DNA of 64,000 bases from assembly GCA_037447655.1 (NCBI GenBank), contig JBBHKE010001653.1:64001-128000 (forward strand), written 5' to 3'. The stretch is from Zygnema cylindricum (taxonomy: Eukaryota; Streptophyta; Zygnematophyceae; Zygnematales; Zygnemataceae). This document shows positions 23,401 to 32,580 of this stretch, in pieces. A model generated the notes under the pieces. It saw nothing but the letters and a program-made list of their open reading frames with translations, was not told the origin of the DNA and did no database searches. Position 1 is the stretch's first letter; every line of letters begins with the position of its first letter. The position numbers and the translations under genes were made by a program.

Positions 23401-26122
23401 TACCTCGAAACCGCATATGCGGCTTTTCGATTTCCTTCTTACTTGTGTTTTCCCATAAAGACTCTTTGTCTCACTTGTAATATTATTCTTAGCTAAGACA
23501 AAAACTTAACGACAAGTGCCTTGTTTGCCTCTCTTTACCTTGTCTTTTGCTCTTTTTGGCCTTCTCCCTATTTTTTGGCCTTTCCTATTTTTTTATTCCT
23601 TTCGGCTTTTCATGACCTCTCTTCAGTAAGTAAATCACATCTGGGGTAGTTTACATATTTTTGAGACGTACACAAAGAATCACAGTCAATATCCTAAAGT
23701 TCATAGACAACAAGCAACTCCAAAAAATAGTTTACAGACGGAAATGATTGACATTTATAATGATGGTGTCCTATGTATCGTTAGGACATAGTATAGTATT
23801 TAATGACGTATCCAGAATATGTCTTATGATATCTATTAAAATGGGGCCTCCTTACTCAAAATAAAAAGACCAGCTGCTGCGGTTCAATACACAACTTTAG
23901 TTTTCAAGTACACCATAAGAGTTGTTAGTTCAGGTGGTTGTTTACGTTTTTTTTGTTACGGGATTCATATACAAAAAGGAAAAACAAAAGGATAAGCTAA
24001 AGCTGCCCGTGGAAATTTTGAGAAACTTCTTTAGTACTCGAAAAAGGGAAGTTGACCCAAATTTTGGGAGTTGATACCGAAAAGGCTTGAGACCTATAGA
24101 GACCAATAATTTTTTTCTTTCCACATATATTTATTCTTCCCCGATTGTTTTTTTTTTGGTTTTTGTTTTGTATTAACCGCGCGGTGAACCAAGAAGTCAG
24201 AATTCATTGTGCCGCAAGAATTTGTTGGGCAGGATTTGCCAAAATAAATCCCCTAGATTTTATATTGGACCGTATTGTCTGTGGAAAATATGTTGACAGG
24301 TTGGTGGTATTTGAAATAATTGTACATTCATCCAAATCTTTTCAATCAAGAATCCCAGTTTTTCCAATCAGCCCTCCAGAAATGTCCAATTCAGTTACTC
24401 AAAAAATAGATAACTGTAATGGGATGCCGCCATGTCTCTGTCTTTGATTGTAACTTTGCTGCCTTGTTTTGCTTACAGGGGAGAAACAACTCACGCCAGA
24501 GTTTTTGGATGATCAGAAAGTTGTCCGCGAAGTTATACAGCAATGTAAGAAAACCTCATTAGGCAAGAGGACCGAAGAATATATCTCTCAAGTTCTATTT
24601 TTGGTGTCTTTTATAAAACCTTCAGGCTTACTTTTTTTCTTTTTACTAGATCACTTGCTCTTTTCATGCAAGGATTTCTTTTCTGCATGATTTTGAGAAT
24701 GTGACTGGGTCCCACTCTTCTCATTATAGAGTGGCAATTCTGTTTCGGATCCCTTTCCCATTCCCAAAAAACAACAAAAAAACAAAAAAGAAAAAAAAAA
24801 AAACTTTACAAGCAGAGAACTAATCCCCAAAAGCACATTCTGTGTAAAGCAGGTAAGCGTGTGGGATCACCACCAAATAATGGATGAGAGTACGGAAAAT
24901 GAACGATGGGAACAAATGAAAGAATGGAGTTTTACAAAGGAGGAGATATTGGAACTTGTTAAAAGAGCAATACTACGACAGGAGGTAAGTATTTTATTTC
25001 TCTGCCATACGCCAAAGTCAATGTCAGTAGTGTGTAGCCTCTGCATTATACATTTTGAGATAAGTTTAGAGAATTTTTCTTATTTCCTGTGACATTCATG
25101 AAAGAGATATTTACAGCTGGAATCCATTTAAACCCAATACATTGAGGCGATTGTGAAATAGTAGTTGCAAATACTTCATAAACAGAAAACCCATGATTTA
25201 AACTGTCTAAATTTCAGAAATCCGTGGCAGCATAACTAACCTCATCTCACATTTGGTGTCAACACCGCTTTGATCCTGTTTGGTAATAAACCAATACTTG
25301 AATAGTGTGGCTACATAACATCAACTCCACATCTATTTCCCCCTAAGATGATCTGATTCTTTAATGCGACATTAAATAATGAGATATTATGTTTTTTTAA
25401 TTCTTTTTTTCTAGTGGCACTAACTTCCAACCAGTAAAAATCCAGGTGGTTCACGGTTGAAAGTGTTGAAATAGGAAAACTTTTTATAAACACTAAACTC
25501 CCTTCCTATCGACTCTTTGATACCCACTTTGTTTCCTTGCATTCACTTTTCATTTCCCTCAATGGATGTGGAAGTTAGTTTCGTACTGGATTAAGATGTT
25601 GTGAGATTAATATTTGTTACTCAAGATTTAGTGATCACCCTAACCTTCAAAGGCATTAAAATTAAAAAAAAACCTAACCCTTGTCATGTTAAATCTGGTA
25701 GTCACACATTAATTTTGTACCTCTGTGGTGATTTTCACCTTACATGAGTTTGATGGTTTCAGGGTAACGCACCGGCGATAAATCCCGACGAATTTGCCGA
25801 TAATGTCTTCAAACACATTGGAAGTCCTAAAAAGGTGAGCTACTCAAGTAGGAGAGTTCTAGCCTATTTTGCTAACATGTATGCAACTTCGAAGAAATTG
25901 GTACTCAAATCTCATTACATGCTCAACTAAGTTGTCCGGTGATGTGTTTTCCAACAGGCTTCATCCAAAAAGGAAAAAATTGCTCACAAAGATGTTGAGC
26001 AGCTCTCAAGAGTACGGATGATGATTGAACAAGGGAGTGCCAAACAACAGGCGTTTATTCAAGAAGAGAACCGCAAGCTACTGGAAAGTTTTCATATTGC
26101 GCTACGGAATTTAGTTCATTAG
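5441..26122 (+). CDS. Polycystin (PKD2/TRPP)-like cation channel, 27 exons, 1385 aa
   Basis: Exons: 5441-5522, 5696-5859, 6678-6758, 8332-8543, 9282-9486, 9752-9913, 10228-10273, 11415-11494, 12617-12626, 13323-13578, 14372-14544, 14981-15088, 15733-15873, 16067-16228, 16442-16642, 17666-17807, 19297-19612, 20110-20248, 20538-20835, 21379-21570, 21867-22047, 22563-22763, 22911-23081, 24479-24544, 24853-24984, 25763-25834, 25958-26122. All junctions are GT-AG with matching phases. S1 is at residues ~44-64, followed by a huge extracellular loop, then S2-S6 (~937-1175) with LLIGDN in the pore and a C-terminal coiled coil. Such channels pass Ca2+/cations; algal PKD2 acts in flagella and mating. 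The start at 5441 is preceded in frame by TAG at 5414, but an acceptor-like TTGGCAG at 5427-5433 leaves an upstream exon possible. Exon 24 is the least certain. The loop is far longer than in animal PKD2. Confidence 0.88.
5696..6758 (+). other. Exons 2-3 of the channel: S1 helix and start of the extracellular domain
   Basis: Exon 2 begins after TTGCAG and encodes a short basic cytoplasmic stretch (YDRLEKSKK) followed by a ~21-residue hydrophobic helix (LAISLVFVFVYC...), which is S1. Exon 3 (6678-6758, 27 codons) encodes a Ser/Gly linker and DIYNWLNASFIE, resembling the DxYxWL helix that opens the polycystin extracellular domain. The N-terminal cytoplasmic tail is only about 40 residues, much shorter than in human PKD2. 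Confidence 0.8.
7235..7797. mobile_element. Tc1/mariner-type MITE, 563 bp, in intron 3 of the channel gene
   Basis: The left end is TA then CAGTACACCGTGAATCGTTA; the right end is the exact complement followed by TA. The inverted repeats are perfect for at least 23 bp, and the flanking TA duplication plus the CAGT terminus are the signature of Tc1/mariner insertions. No transposase frame is present, so it is non-autonomous. Its ends match the foldback MITEs at 3.5-3.9 kb, and a degenerate copy of the motif lies at 62105-62123. Confidence 0.85.
8332..9486 (+). other. Exons 4-5 of the channel: first LNR-like Cys module and conserved loop core
   Basis: Exon 4 (8332-8543) follows GGGCGCAG. It encodes a WADPICGNSICE start and an FGRFGCEVDC end (Cys 117, 122, 136, 140), a short LNR-like Cys knot of a kind I associate with algal and protist polycystin-like proteins. 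Exon 5 (9282-9486) encodes a DGNWYLLLNAPYGGVSG stretch, the conserved aromatic core of these loops. The junction restores a Trp codon split TG/G. Confidence 0.75.
12617..12626 (+). other. 10-nt microexon (exon 9) of the channel gene
   Basis: Exon 8 ends in phase 0 at 11494 and exon 10 starts in phase 1 at 13323, so a direct join would shift the frame. Between them, TCCAACACAAACACAG precedes the 10 nt TCTTATGCAG, followed by the donor gtatgt. Including these 10 nt (codons S-Y-A plus G) restores the phase exactly. A pyrimidine-rich stretch lies upstream of the acceptor. This is inferred from phase and splice signals only. Confidence 0.65.
14981..16228 (+). other. Exons 12-14 of the channel: cupredoxin-like segment in the extracellular loop
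   Basis: Exon 12 encodes NVTVGDVVTWVWTDDNPHS (residues 506-524), a close match to the plastocyanin/cupredoxin strand carrying the first copper-ligand His (His523). Exon 14 encodes SSPAGTFSFSFWF, resembling the later GTFSYTF strand. Where the family places the remaining Cys-His-Met ligands I see none, so copper binding is doubtful even if the fold is kept. The exon 14 donor (GAAG then gtgaaa at 16229) is the best phase-matching choice; later donors in the same open frame are possible. Confidence 0.55.
16442..16642 (+). other. Exon 15 of the channel: Notch/LNR domain
   Basis: The exon encodes a full six-cysteine Lin12/Notch repeat at residues 640-670 (Cys 640, 644, 654, 658, 663, 670) with the family's DGRCDKECNN and CNYDGGDC calcium-binding signature. 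It follows TTTTTTATGCAG and ends in phase 1 at the donor gtgagt. LNR modules bind Ca2+ and stabilise extracellular domains. A second Cys-rich patch (CGCP...CPCP) follows directly. Confidence 0.85.
19297..19612 (+). other. Exon 17 of the channel: internally repeated EEQ-KIW segment
   Basis: Residues ~742-847, extracellular. Three copies of a short motif occur in one exon: EEQTKIWEDAD, DEQKKIWEF and EEQKAIWKDA. The exon leads into the conserved pre-S2 part of the polycystin domain (exon 18, 20110-20248, with a DGVFFDSLTRHTNFDLLTY stretch similar to the family's 'FID..TR' region). I know no function for the EEQ repeat. Confidence 0.6.
20110..22763 (+). other. Exons 18-22 of the channel: polycystin core S2-S6 with pore
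   Basis: S2 (LVLEITIVFFVAIAIIL, ~937-953), S3 (WNYLDIFSLALMVYGIIAW, ~975-993), S4 (ILCMVFRALKMMHF, ~1058-1071), S5 (DLVHFFILFFIIFLCYSLYG, ~1088-1107), a pore helix with filter LLIGDN (~1131-1136) and S6 ending AFNLLIAIVVDAYTNVK. The L-G-D filter, WNYLDIF and S4-S5 arrangement are diagnostic for PKD2/TRPP over other TRP channels. All five exons join in phase. Confidence 0.9.
22911..26122 (+). other. Exons 23-27 of the channel: cytoplasmic C-terminus
   Basis: The tail after S6 is ~200 residues. Exon 25 carries a helix WSFTKEEILELVKRAI like half of an EF-hand, without a clear calcium loop. The last exon encodes an amphipathic heptad-like segment (QLSRVRMMIEQ ... EENRKLLESF), a probable coiled coil as in PKD2 assembly domains, then TAG at 26120-26122. 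Exon 24 (24479-24544) is read in phase 0; another open frame there looks more protein-like but fits neither neighbour's phase. Confidence 0.65.
23147..24250. repeat. Dispersed 1.1-kb repeat, right copy, in intron 23 of the channel gene
   Basis: Reverse complement of 1-1265. It begins beside TTGGGCAGTACTATTGAAGC and runs to about TTTGCCAAAATAAATCC. Similarity by eye is high, with small indels. It makes up most of the 1.4-kb intron between exons 23 and 24 and creates a ~23-kb inverted pair with the copy at the window start. Confidence 0.75.
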
Positions 26123-28429
26123 AGAAAATAAGAAGTGTATATAGTGAACGAAGAAAAAAGCAGAAGATGAACAGACATACAGTTTGTGGGAATTATGAAA
26201 ATTTTCTGCAAAACGTAATTATGTAGGTGTTAGATATGCTAGAAATGGAAATATGTCACTTATACACACAAAATGATTTAGCTTATTATGTGTTGAAAAG
26301 TACAGTACGGGTTCTAAGTACGGATTCTAAGTCGTACAGAGATTATTATTACTGTTCACTCGGACTGAAATTGAAATATCAGTGCTATAGGTTGACACAT
26401 ACTATTTAGGTTACGTTAAAACACTTAACTGTTAAGAGTGTAGGTTAATGATATATCAATTTGATTTTATTATAGTACATGTTGAAAAGATCGACAACAC
26501 AATCGGAATGCGCAGAAAATTGACAAATTACACAATGCGGAAGCGAATTTAACTTAAATCAATTATCAACCAGCTCATATACATTAAATTCTCATGAACA
26601 TAGATAGAGACATTACATAATTCAGAAGAGGAAATTCATATTAATTTTCATACATTAACTCTACAATAATTTCTCCTTCATTTCTCCTTAGTTGTTCCTT
26701 ACTTGTTACCTAATCCCTCACTATCTGGCATTTTAACTTGGCTTAGTCGCCAGATTACATCTAGAAATCTAATTCTAGAAGCGTCGCATGTACTTGGACG
26801 CAAAAGACAACACAACGCAAATTGAAACTACTCGAAACGAAACGTCTAGAAGTACAGCACTCAAAGTACAACGTAATCTACACGAAATTGATAGACGTAC
26901 TACGCACGAACCGAAAGAACTAGAAGTCACGTACACAACCAAAATAGACCAAACCGTTCACACTTAATCAAACAAAATTAAAAGTACAAATGAAACGAAA
27001 CAAAATGCGAGACGTGACGCGCGACAAAACTGACCTATACTAAAAACGAACCAACATTGACAAAATCCCACATTGCAATCCTAACAGTCTGTTCGACATT
27101 GTAAACAATATTAAAATGTCCAAAGATCAAGCCCTAGCGTTTATTGAAATTGTTCACCGTCCCGACGATTTCGATATTAATGCCCCACAGCCTATTTAAG
27201 ATAAAAGAGTTGACGCCGTAATGAAAAAAATAGAAGAAGTGAAAATGAAGAGAAATTACTCGAAAGAGAGGCAAAATGAAAGGAGGTAGTCTTTTTTAGC
27301 TTTCAAAGCGACTTTTTTCATATTAACGCGAATTGACAATAAATACAAAAAATATAGAGTCACTTTTAGGAAGCGTAATGTACTGAAGAGTATTGAATGT
27401 GAAGTCATAAATGACGAGAAAGTAATATGACAAAATAGCAAAGAACCCAAAAGAAAAAGAAAAGACAAGATAGAGAAAGACAAGAGAGTAACGACAAATA
27501 AGAGTACAAGAGAGAGGTTTGTCGTTTGGGTGTCTTTTGATTGAATAATTTACAATGAGACACACGGGAGTCTTATAGTAAAACCGAAAAGAAAGGGTAG
27601 CCAAAAAGCTCTAGAAGGTACAACTAAACAGGTGAAACCTAGGAAGGTACATCTAGGTATGCTAAAAGGAATCTAAGTCTAAGAAGATTCCTACGTAAGA
27701 ATAATCAACACTAACAAAGGTATGTACATTCAACTAAATAAAGTACAAAATCATTAAACCGTAGTACAAGACTAAAAGCGTAGCGAGAAAGTAACTAAAG
27801 TTGTGTAGAACCTGATAAATACTAAAAGATACTAAAAGTGAATTCCAACATTTGTTGCATGGATTGTTTGGATTTTTTCTTCACACAATGTGATGTCATT
27901 TTTACACAATAAGGAATTTAACTTTTTCCCCTTTTGTGAACAAGAAAAAGAAAAATGAAAATAATGATAAAATTGCCAAGCATCCATTGAGAAAATTTAT
28001 TAAAAAAAAAAAGTCACAAAACCACAAGCTGACAAATGACAAAAGAAACATAAGGGAAAACAAAACGATGGAGAAAATTTGAAACCATTTCTCTCTCTTT
28101 CCATAAGGAGCTCCTTCTTTACATGTTGAAAATAAAAACACAACTTGGAAAAAAATATAAAAATAAATAAAAAAAATGAATCAATAAACTATTTCAAAAA
28201 AAATGAAACCTAAGAACCCTATTTTTTTTACGCTTTTGTCCTTTTATGCATTTAGGGGTATTAAATACATAAAAATGTAAAAACGTCATTTAATGCGTTT
28301 ATACATCTTATCTCTTCCTTGAAAGTAAAGAGATATCCATGTAAAAATCGAATTAAAACTCATACCTAGTGTATAAAAGGGCATATAAAAATTTAGTTCA
28401 AACACACATAACCAAGCACTTAGAAACCT
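26123..28429. other. Intergenic between the two genes
   Basis: AT-rich DNA with no supported gene. The first ~30 bp carry a polyadenylation-like AAAATAAG. The stretch 27480-27860 shows loose similarity in order and motifs to the 1.1-kb dispersed repeat (fragments such as CAATGAGACA and AAGATTCCTACG), possibly a diverged relative. A 27-codon frame opens with ATG at 27116 in a Lys/Asp-rich context, too short to support. Poly-A and poly-T runs are common around 27900-28220. Confidence 0.45.
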
Positions 28430-28777
28430 TTAACCTAACCCGACCAATTTTCCACTCTAATTGGACGGCAATTCCAGTACGCTTCCTTGGGCGTTTCCCA
28501 TAGGAAGGCAGAAAATTGCGCGCCCAAACGCCAATTAGAAACCTCACCTAACCCAAACCTATTTTCCACATAAGCCGGACAACAATTCCCGTATGTTCCC
28601 CGAGCGCTTAACCTACAACTATTTCCCCCACCGATTTTCCATACCGATTTTACACCGATTTTACACAGATTCTCCACACTAGTTCAGCGGCAATTACAGC
28701 ACGTTCTCCTGAACGTTTCATCGACGGCAGAAAGTTTGCAAGCCGCGTCCAAACCTCATCCAAACCGACTTTCCACT
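28430..28777. repeat. Degenerate ~100-140 bp repeats, decayed copies of the last-exon 3' end
   Basis: At least three diverged copies of the unit at 28745-28850 occur here. Each reads on the + strand as TTTCCACTCTAATTGGACGG-like, then GGCAATTCCAG..CG, then CTTGGGCGTTTCCC, then GGCAGAAAATTG-like. The same unit encodes the C-terminal residues (FSAFQGNAQENVLELPSN) and stop of the Root_cap gene. One decayed copy on the minus strand still reads FSAFLWETPKEAYWNC. The array lies at the 3' end and probably within the 3' UTR. Confidence 0.6.
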
Positions 28778-30872
28778 CTAATTAGACGGCAATTCCAGGA
28801 CGTTTTCCTGGGCGTTTCCCTGGAAGGCGGAGAATTTGCAGTCAGCGTCCAAAATGCCGGACGAGACATAGTCGGTCGGGGAACCGTCAAGAAATCCGCG
28901 GCCGCTTTCGCTGTCGGCCGCAATAGGATGCTGAAGGAGGGCCGTCAGACGCGAGAATTCGACGGCTCGATTTTCGCGCCCTTCCCGATACGTCTGGCCG
29001 AGGACTCCGTGGACCGAAGGAGTCGTCTGGAGAGAGGGAGAAAAGAAAAAACAGGGAAAATGAATGAGAGGAGAGTTCTGGGTCATCATGTGGGAAGTTA
29101 AATTGTACTAAATGTGTGACATAGAAAAAAAGAGCTTGTGAGAAGAAATGAAAGCGTGCGTAAATTTAGAACTCTAAGAATGTGAGACTTAACGTGGATA
29201 GAGTGCGAGGTTGGGAGACGGTTAAGCTACGACGCGATAAGATATGGTATGAAAAATATTAGGAGAGAGAGAAAGAGAGAGAGATATATAGAATGCTACC
29301 TTAAACCAGTTGATTCCAAGGCTAAAGTGAACCTCGGCATCTTCCGGCCTCTGGAGCAATGGGTTCGCGACACGAATACGGACATCCATGTCCAAAAGCT
29401 CGGCAATTTTGACGCTGTAATAGTCCACGTCATAAGCTCCCTTCTTTTCCACATCCTCAAACTTGATGGTCAAACCGCCTTCCATTTTCAATTCCTCTCC
29501 AACCTGCATTCTTGGAATATCGTCACCATCTGCGGCCGCACGTGCCAAAAATCCCTCTCCACGAGTAGTTTCCCTTCCCCCACGTGCTACTAAATGGAGA
29601 CTATGGCCTTCACCCTCTACAAACCACAAAAGACCCACTTCCTTGATCCATGTTCGCATAGCTTTTCCGTTTTTGATAACGGTGGCGCTTTCCGTACGGT
29701 TGTCCAAGTATCCGGTCATCTTCATGTTGATGTGGAGGTTGGAGTCCGAAACAAGACAAAAGCTTTTGTCGGGTTCTCCACTAAAATCATAGTGTGTGCC
29801 GTGTGCACCGACCAAATGAGGATCGTCATTTACTGTCGCTTTGCATTTTCCACCGACTTTTGTCTTGACCAAAACGTTGTTCGTACATTCTGGGCCCTTT
29901 CCTCCGCGGTACACAAAGCATAGACCTCCATAGGCTCCCCTGGAAAACACAATCCCAGAAAATCATGGTTAATTTGGTTAATTGGAGTGTTTTTGAGTTT
30001 ATTTGAGTTAATTCGAGTTAATTGGGCGACCGAGAAGTTGGATCGCAAAAAATACCAAATCTGAAAACAAAAAGATCTTTAAGACATGATGGAATTGACG
30101 CGATAATTATTGGCTTGAATTGAACTTATTCATGTTTTGAAAAAAAGAGACAAAGTGGTGAAAGATCGACTTGACATAAGTGTGCTATTCATTTGATACA
30201 AATTATAGACTTAAGGCTTCCACAATTATCCATAATTATACATTGAACAGTGGAAGGAAATTAAAAGTCGTGGGCAATTAATGAAATTTGATATTATTGC
30301 ATTCATAGTACATCACGAGTTCCTTGTTCATCTTATTCTCTTAAAACTAAAGGTTTGAGGGAAATGCTTTCTCCTTACAAGTTAAGCCATTGCCAAAAAG
30401 TACACTTCGACGCATCTTTGCATTTAAGGCAACATTTTTCTGCGGAACCCTTTTTGAACGCTCGAATATTAGCGTTGACCACCGTGTCATCGGGCAGGTC
30501 ACCCGACAAATAAAACGCGGCCGTTCCGTACCCCACCAGTAACGGACAGCCGGACGGAATCTGTTCACAGAAACGGACATAGAACTCGTTCAGCGTCGAT
30601 CAAACTAAGCTGATTCCCATGCCCTTCATTTAAGCAGCACTATTTACCACAAAAAAAAAAATTTCTCACAAAAAAAAATAAAAAAATAACTATAATAAAT
30701 AAAAAAATAAAAAATCTGTACTTACCACAAATTTTCCCTTGAGGCCTCCTTTTTTGCAGGATCCCGTGTTGCAGCCATTATTGTCGCGGTAATTAGGGCA
30801 TTGAGCTGTCACGACTACGCCGCCCACGAGAGCAAGGAGGAGGAGGGAAGAGACCAAGCTGTTTGCCGCCAT
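28778..30872 (-). CDS. Secreted Root_cap/LEA-related family protein with PAN/apple-like N-terminal region, 413 aa
   Basis: Exons on the minus strand: 30872-30726, 30584-30379, 29939-29300, 29026-28778, all GT-AG with matching phases; exon 2 uses a pyrimidine-poor acceptor, the only frame-keeping choice. ATG at 30872 is in strong context (GCCAGCCATGG). Residues 1-24 form a signal peptide (MAANSLVSSLLLLALVGG...). Residues ~50-136 are Cys-rich with CCLKCKDASKCTFW, an apple/PAN-like pattern. From ~156 comes the Root_cap (PF06830-type) domain: DPHLVGAHGTHYDF, FCLVSDSNLHIN and, at the start of exon 4, VHGVLGQTYR, then a SSGILDADCKFSAF tail. These are hallmark strings of plant secreted 'LEA-related/root cap' proteins, whose biochemical role is not established; an extracellular or cell-wall location is inferred from the signal peptide and Cys content. 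Confidence 0.85.
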
Positions 30873-31063
30873 GGCTGGCAAGACTTGGAGGGGAAAGGGG
30901 ATAGAGACAGAGAAGGGAAGAAAGATGGGAGAAGAAAAGAGGAAAAGATGTGGGAAAGAGGTGTGGTAAAAAAGTGAGAGGCGAGGGAAAGAAGAAGCAA
31001 AGAAGAGAGAAGGGGAAGAGAAGGAGAGACGAGAGAATTGTAAATCTTCAACTTGGTTTTCTA

Positions 31064-31070
31064 ATTTATA
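31064..31070 (-). promoter_or_regulatory. TATA-like box of the Root_cap gene
   Basis: Minus strand TATAAAT lies about 190 nt upstream of the ATG. It is followed by a long pyrimidine-rich (CTCTC/TTCCC) leader at 31050-30880, a common arrangement in plant 5' UTRs. The transcription start is not visible. Confidence 0.45.
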
Positions 31071-32266
31071 GTTTTCTTACAAAAACGTACGATCCTGTGA
31101 AGTAAGGCGTGAGTTAATACGTGTCGGTGATGACGTGGTGAAATAGGTTCAGAAAATCAAAGAAAAAGGACGGACATCTGTACGATTGATGTAATTTTAA
31201 GAGAATTCGTACATCCTGGATCTCCGCCTGAAATGTCGGTTACGTACTATAGATGGCCGGTGGCCAGGTGGACCTCAGGAGAAAAACACACATGTCGTGT
31301 TTCTCAGAGTGATGACTGTGACGTTATGAACTGGTCAGCAGGTTTACTTTACATGACGACAAATTGTATTGTTGTCGACAAAGTTATTGAAATCCTTAAC
31401 CAACATAAATTTGTTCGCACTCCGCAAGTTTGATTTGCAGTAACCGAAAGACCTATGCGGACAGGATTAGCGTGTTTCCATTGGATACTGAGGCCTCCGT
31501 ACCGGTGTCCCGAACCAAAAAGTTAACGAACCAAGTCCTCACTAATAAACGCGGCAAAGAAACGGAGAGCTCTCGGTTTCCATGGAAACACGCCCTACTT
31601 GCGGCACCGTAAAAGCCATCCTGGCGAACACAAAATGACAAAATCCTTTCCATTAAAAGTTTGAAACCGAGAGCCTTCGGTTACAGTGTTAGGAATAACC
31701 GCGTCATCACAGTAGAATATAGTTGTTCAAATCGCGTTATTTTTTCCTTTTTTCCGATTGAAACGTATAATTCGTGACTTTTGAAAAAATAGTAAATAAA
31801 CGTGTACTGTAAACTGAAACTGAAAATTTACGGAAACCTGTAAACAAATTACTGTAACTGTACATTTTTTAACGGATATGTATGTAATAAAACGGGAAAT
31901 ATGCGTTGTACTTATTGGTACTTTCTGTTCAGTGAACTGAACAGGAATACCATGGAAGTTGTACATTATATAATCGAAAATGTACGGACATTTTCAAAAA
32001 GAGACGTTGAACGTCACAATAATTTCGCGCGTTCAGTTTGAAATTTGTACGGGCGTCTTCTTCAACTTTTTTTGAAAGAAGACGCCATGGAACATTGAAA
32101 ACAAAACCTTGAGGAAGGCGCTTCCCCATATCCTACCCTCCTCCCTCCCAAGCCTTTTACTATCCTCGCGTCCAGACTTCGACAAAAACAATCATGCCCA
32201 GAAATCGAGGAGAGGTGTGGGAGCACGTGAAGGCTGCAGAGTAGAGTAGAGATAGACAAAAAATAT
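31071..32266. other. Intergenic; possible short-TIR insertion at ~31438-31697
   Basis: CAGTAACCGAAAG at 31438 and CTTCGGTTAC near 31674-31683 form a short inverted pair around a GC-richer stretch, compatible with a small DNA element, but no target duplication was confirmed. A 66-codon open frame at 31233-31433 (+) has no family match. Nothing else is supported. Confidence 0.35.
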
Positions 32267-32580
32267 GTATATATTTTTTTTTATTAATGTGATCGATCTT
32301 TATTAAATATCTTGTTTTTCTATGTCGTGCAAATTGCTGAATGTGAAAAATGTCATTTGTTCTTGGTCTGTATTTTATTTTTTTGGAGTTATGCGTTGTC
32401 TGCAAGATAGAGAAAGAAGGCAGACAGAAGGCGGCCATGTTTGTCTGTCAGATAGGCTCGGACACTCGAAATTTCATAAAATTTTACCCTCGTGGCATTC
32501 GAACCCGGGTACGTGAAGTGCGTAGCGTGCCCTAAGGTGAACGACTGCACTACCAGTTGGTGAAGAAGTTTCGATACCAG
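32267..32580 (-). mobile_element. tRNA-related SINE, ~310 bp
   Basis: On the minus strand a box B-like GGTTCGAATGCC (32505-32494) follows a box A-like ACCAACTGGTAGTGCAG (32561-32545) at tRNA-like spacing. The unit then runs through a unique body and ends in an A-rich tail (ATAAAAAAAAATATAT, ~32283-32268). The tRNA part lacks a pairing acceptor stem, so it is a SINE head and not a tRNA gene. A target-site duplication was not established. Confidence 0.6.

Noticed and set aside
24469-24690. Frame reading EKQLTPEFLDDQKVVREVIQQ as exon 24 of the channel
   Set aside because: It needs phase 1 on both sides, but exon 23 ends and exon 25 begins in phase 0. Kept only as an ambiguity.
28736-29101. 121-codon + strand frame
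   Set aside because: Antisense shadow of the last Root_cap exon; no start or splice context and no family.
29249-29923. Several + strand frames of ~110 codons
   Set aside because: Antisense to exon 3 of the Root_cap gene, which has a clear domain on the minus strand.
30347-30580. 77-codon minus-strand frame as exon 2 of the Root_cap gene
   Set aside because: It is in the wrong frame. The frame containing CCLKCKDASKCTFW joins both neighbours in phase and has the Cys pattern.
32494-32561. A tRNA gene on the minus strand
   Set aside because: Box A and B are present, but no 7-bp acceptor stem or clean cloverleaf can be drawn; better explained as a SINE head.
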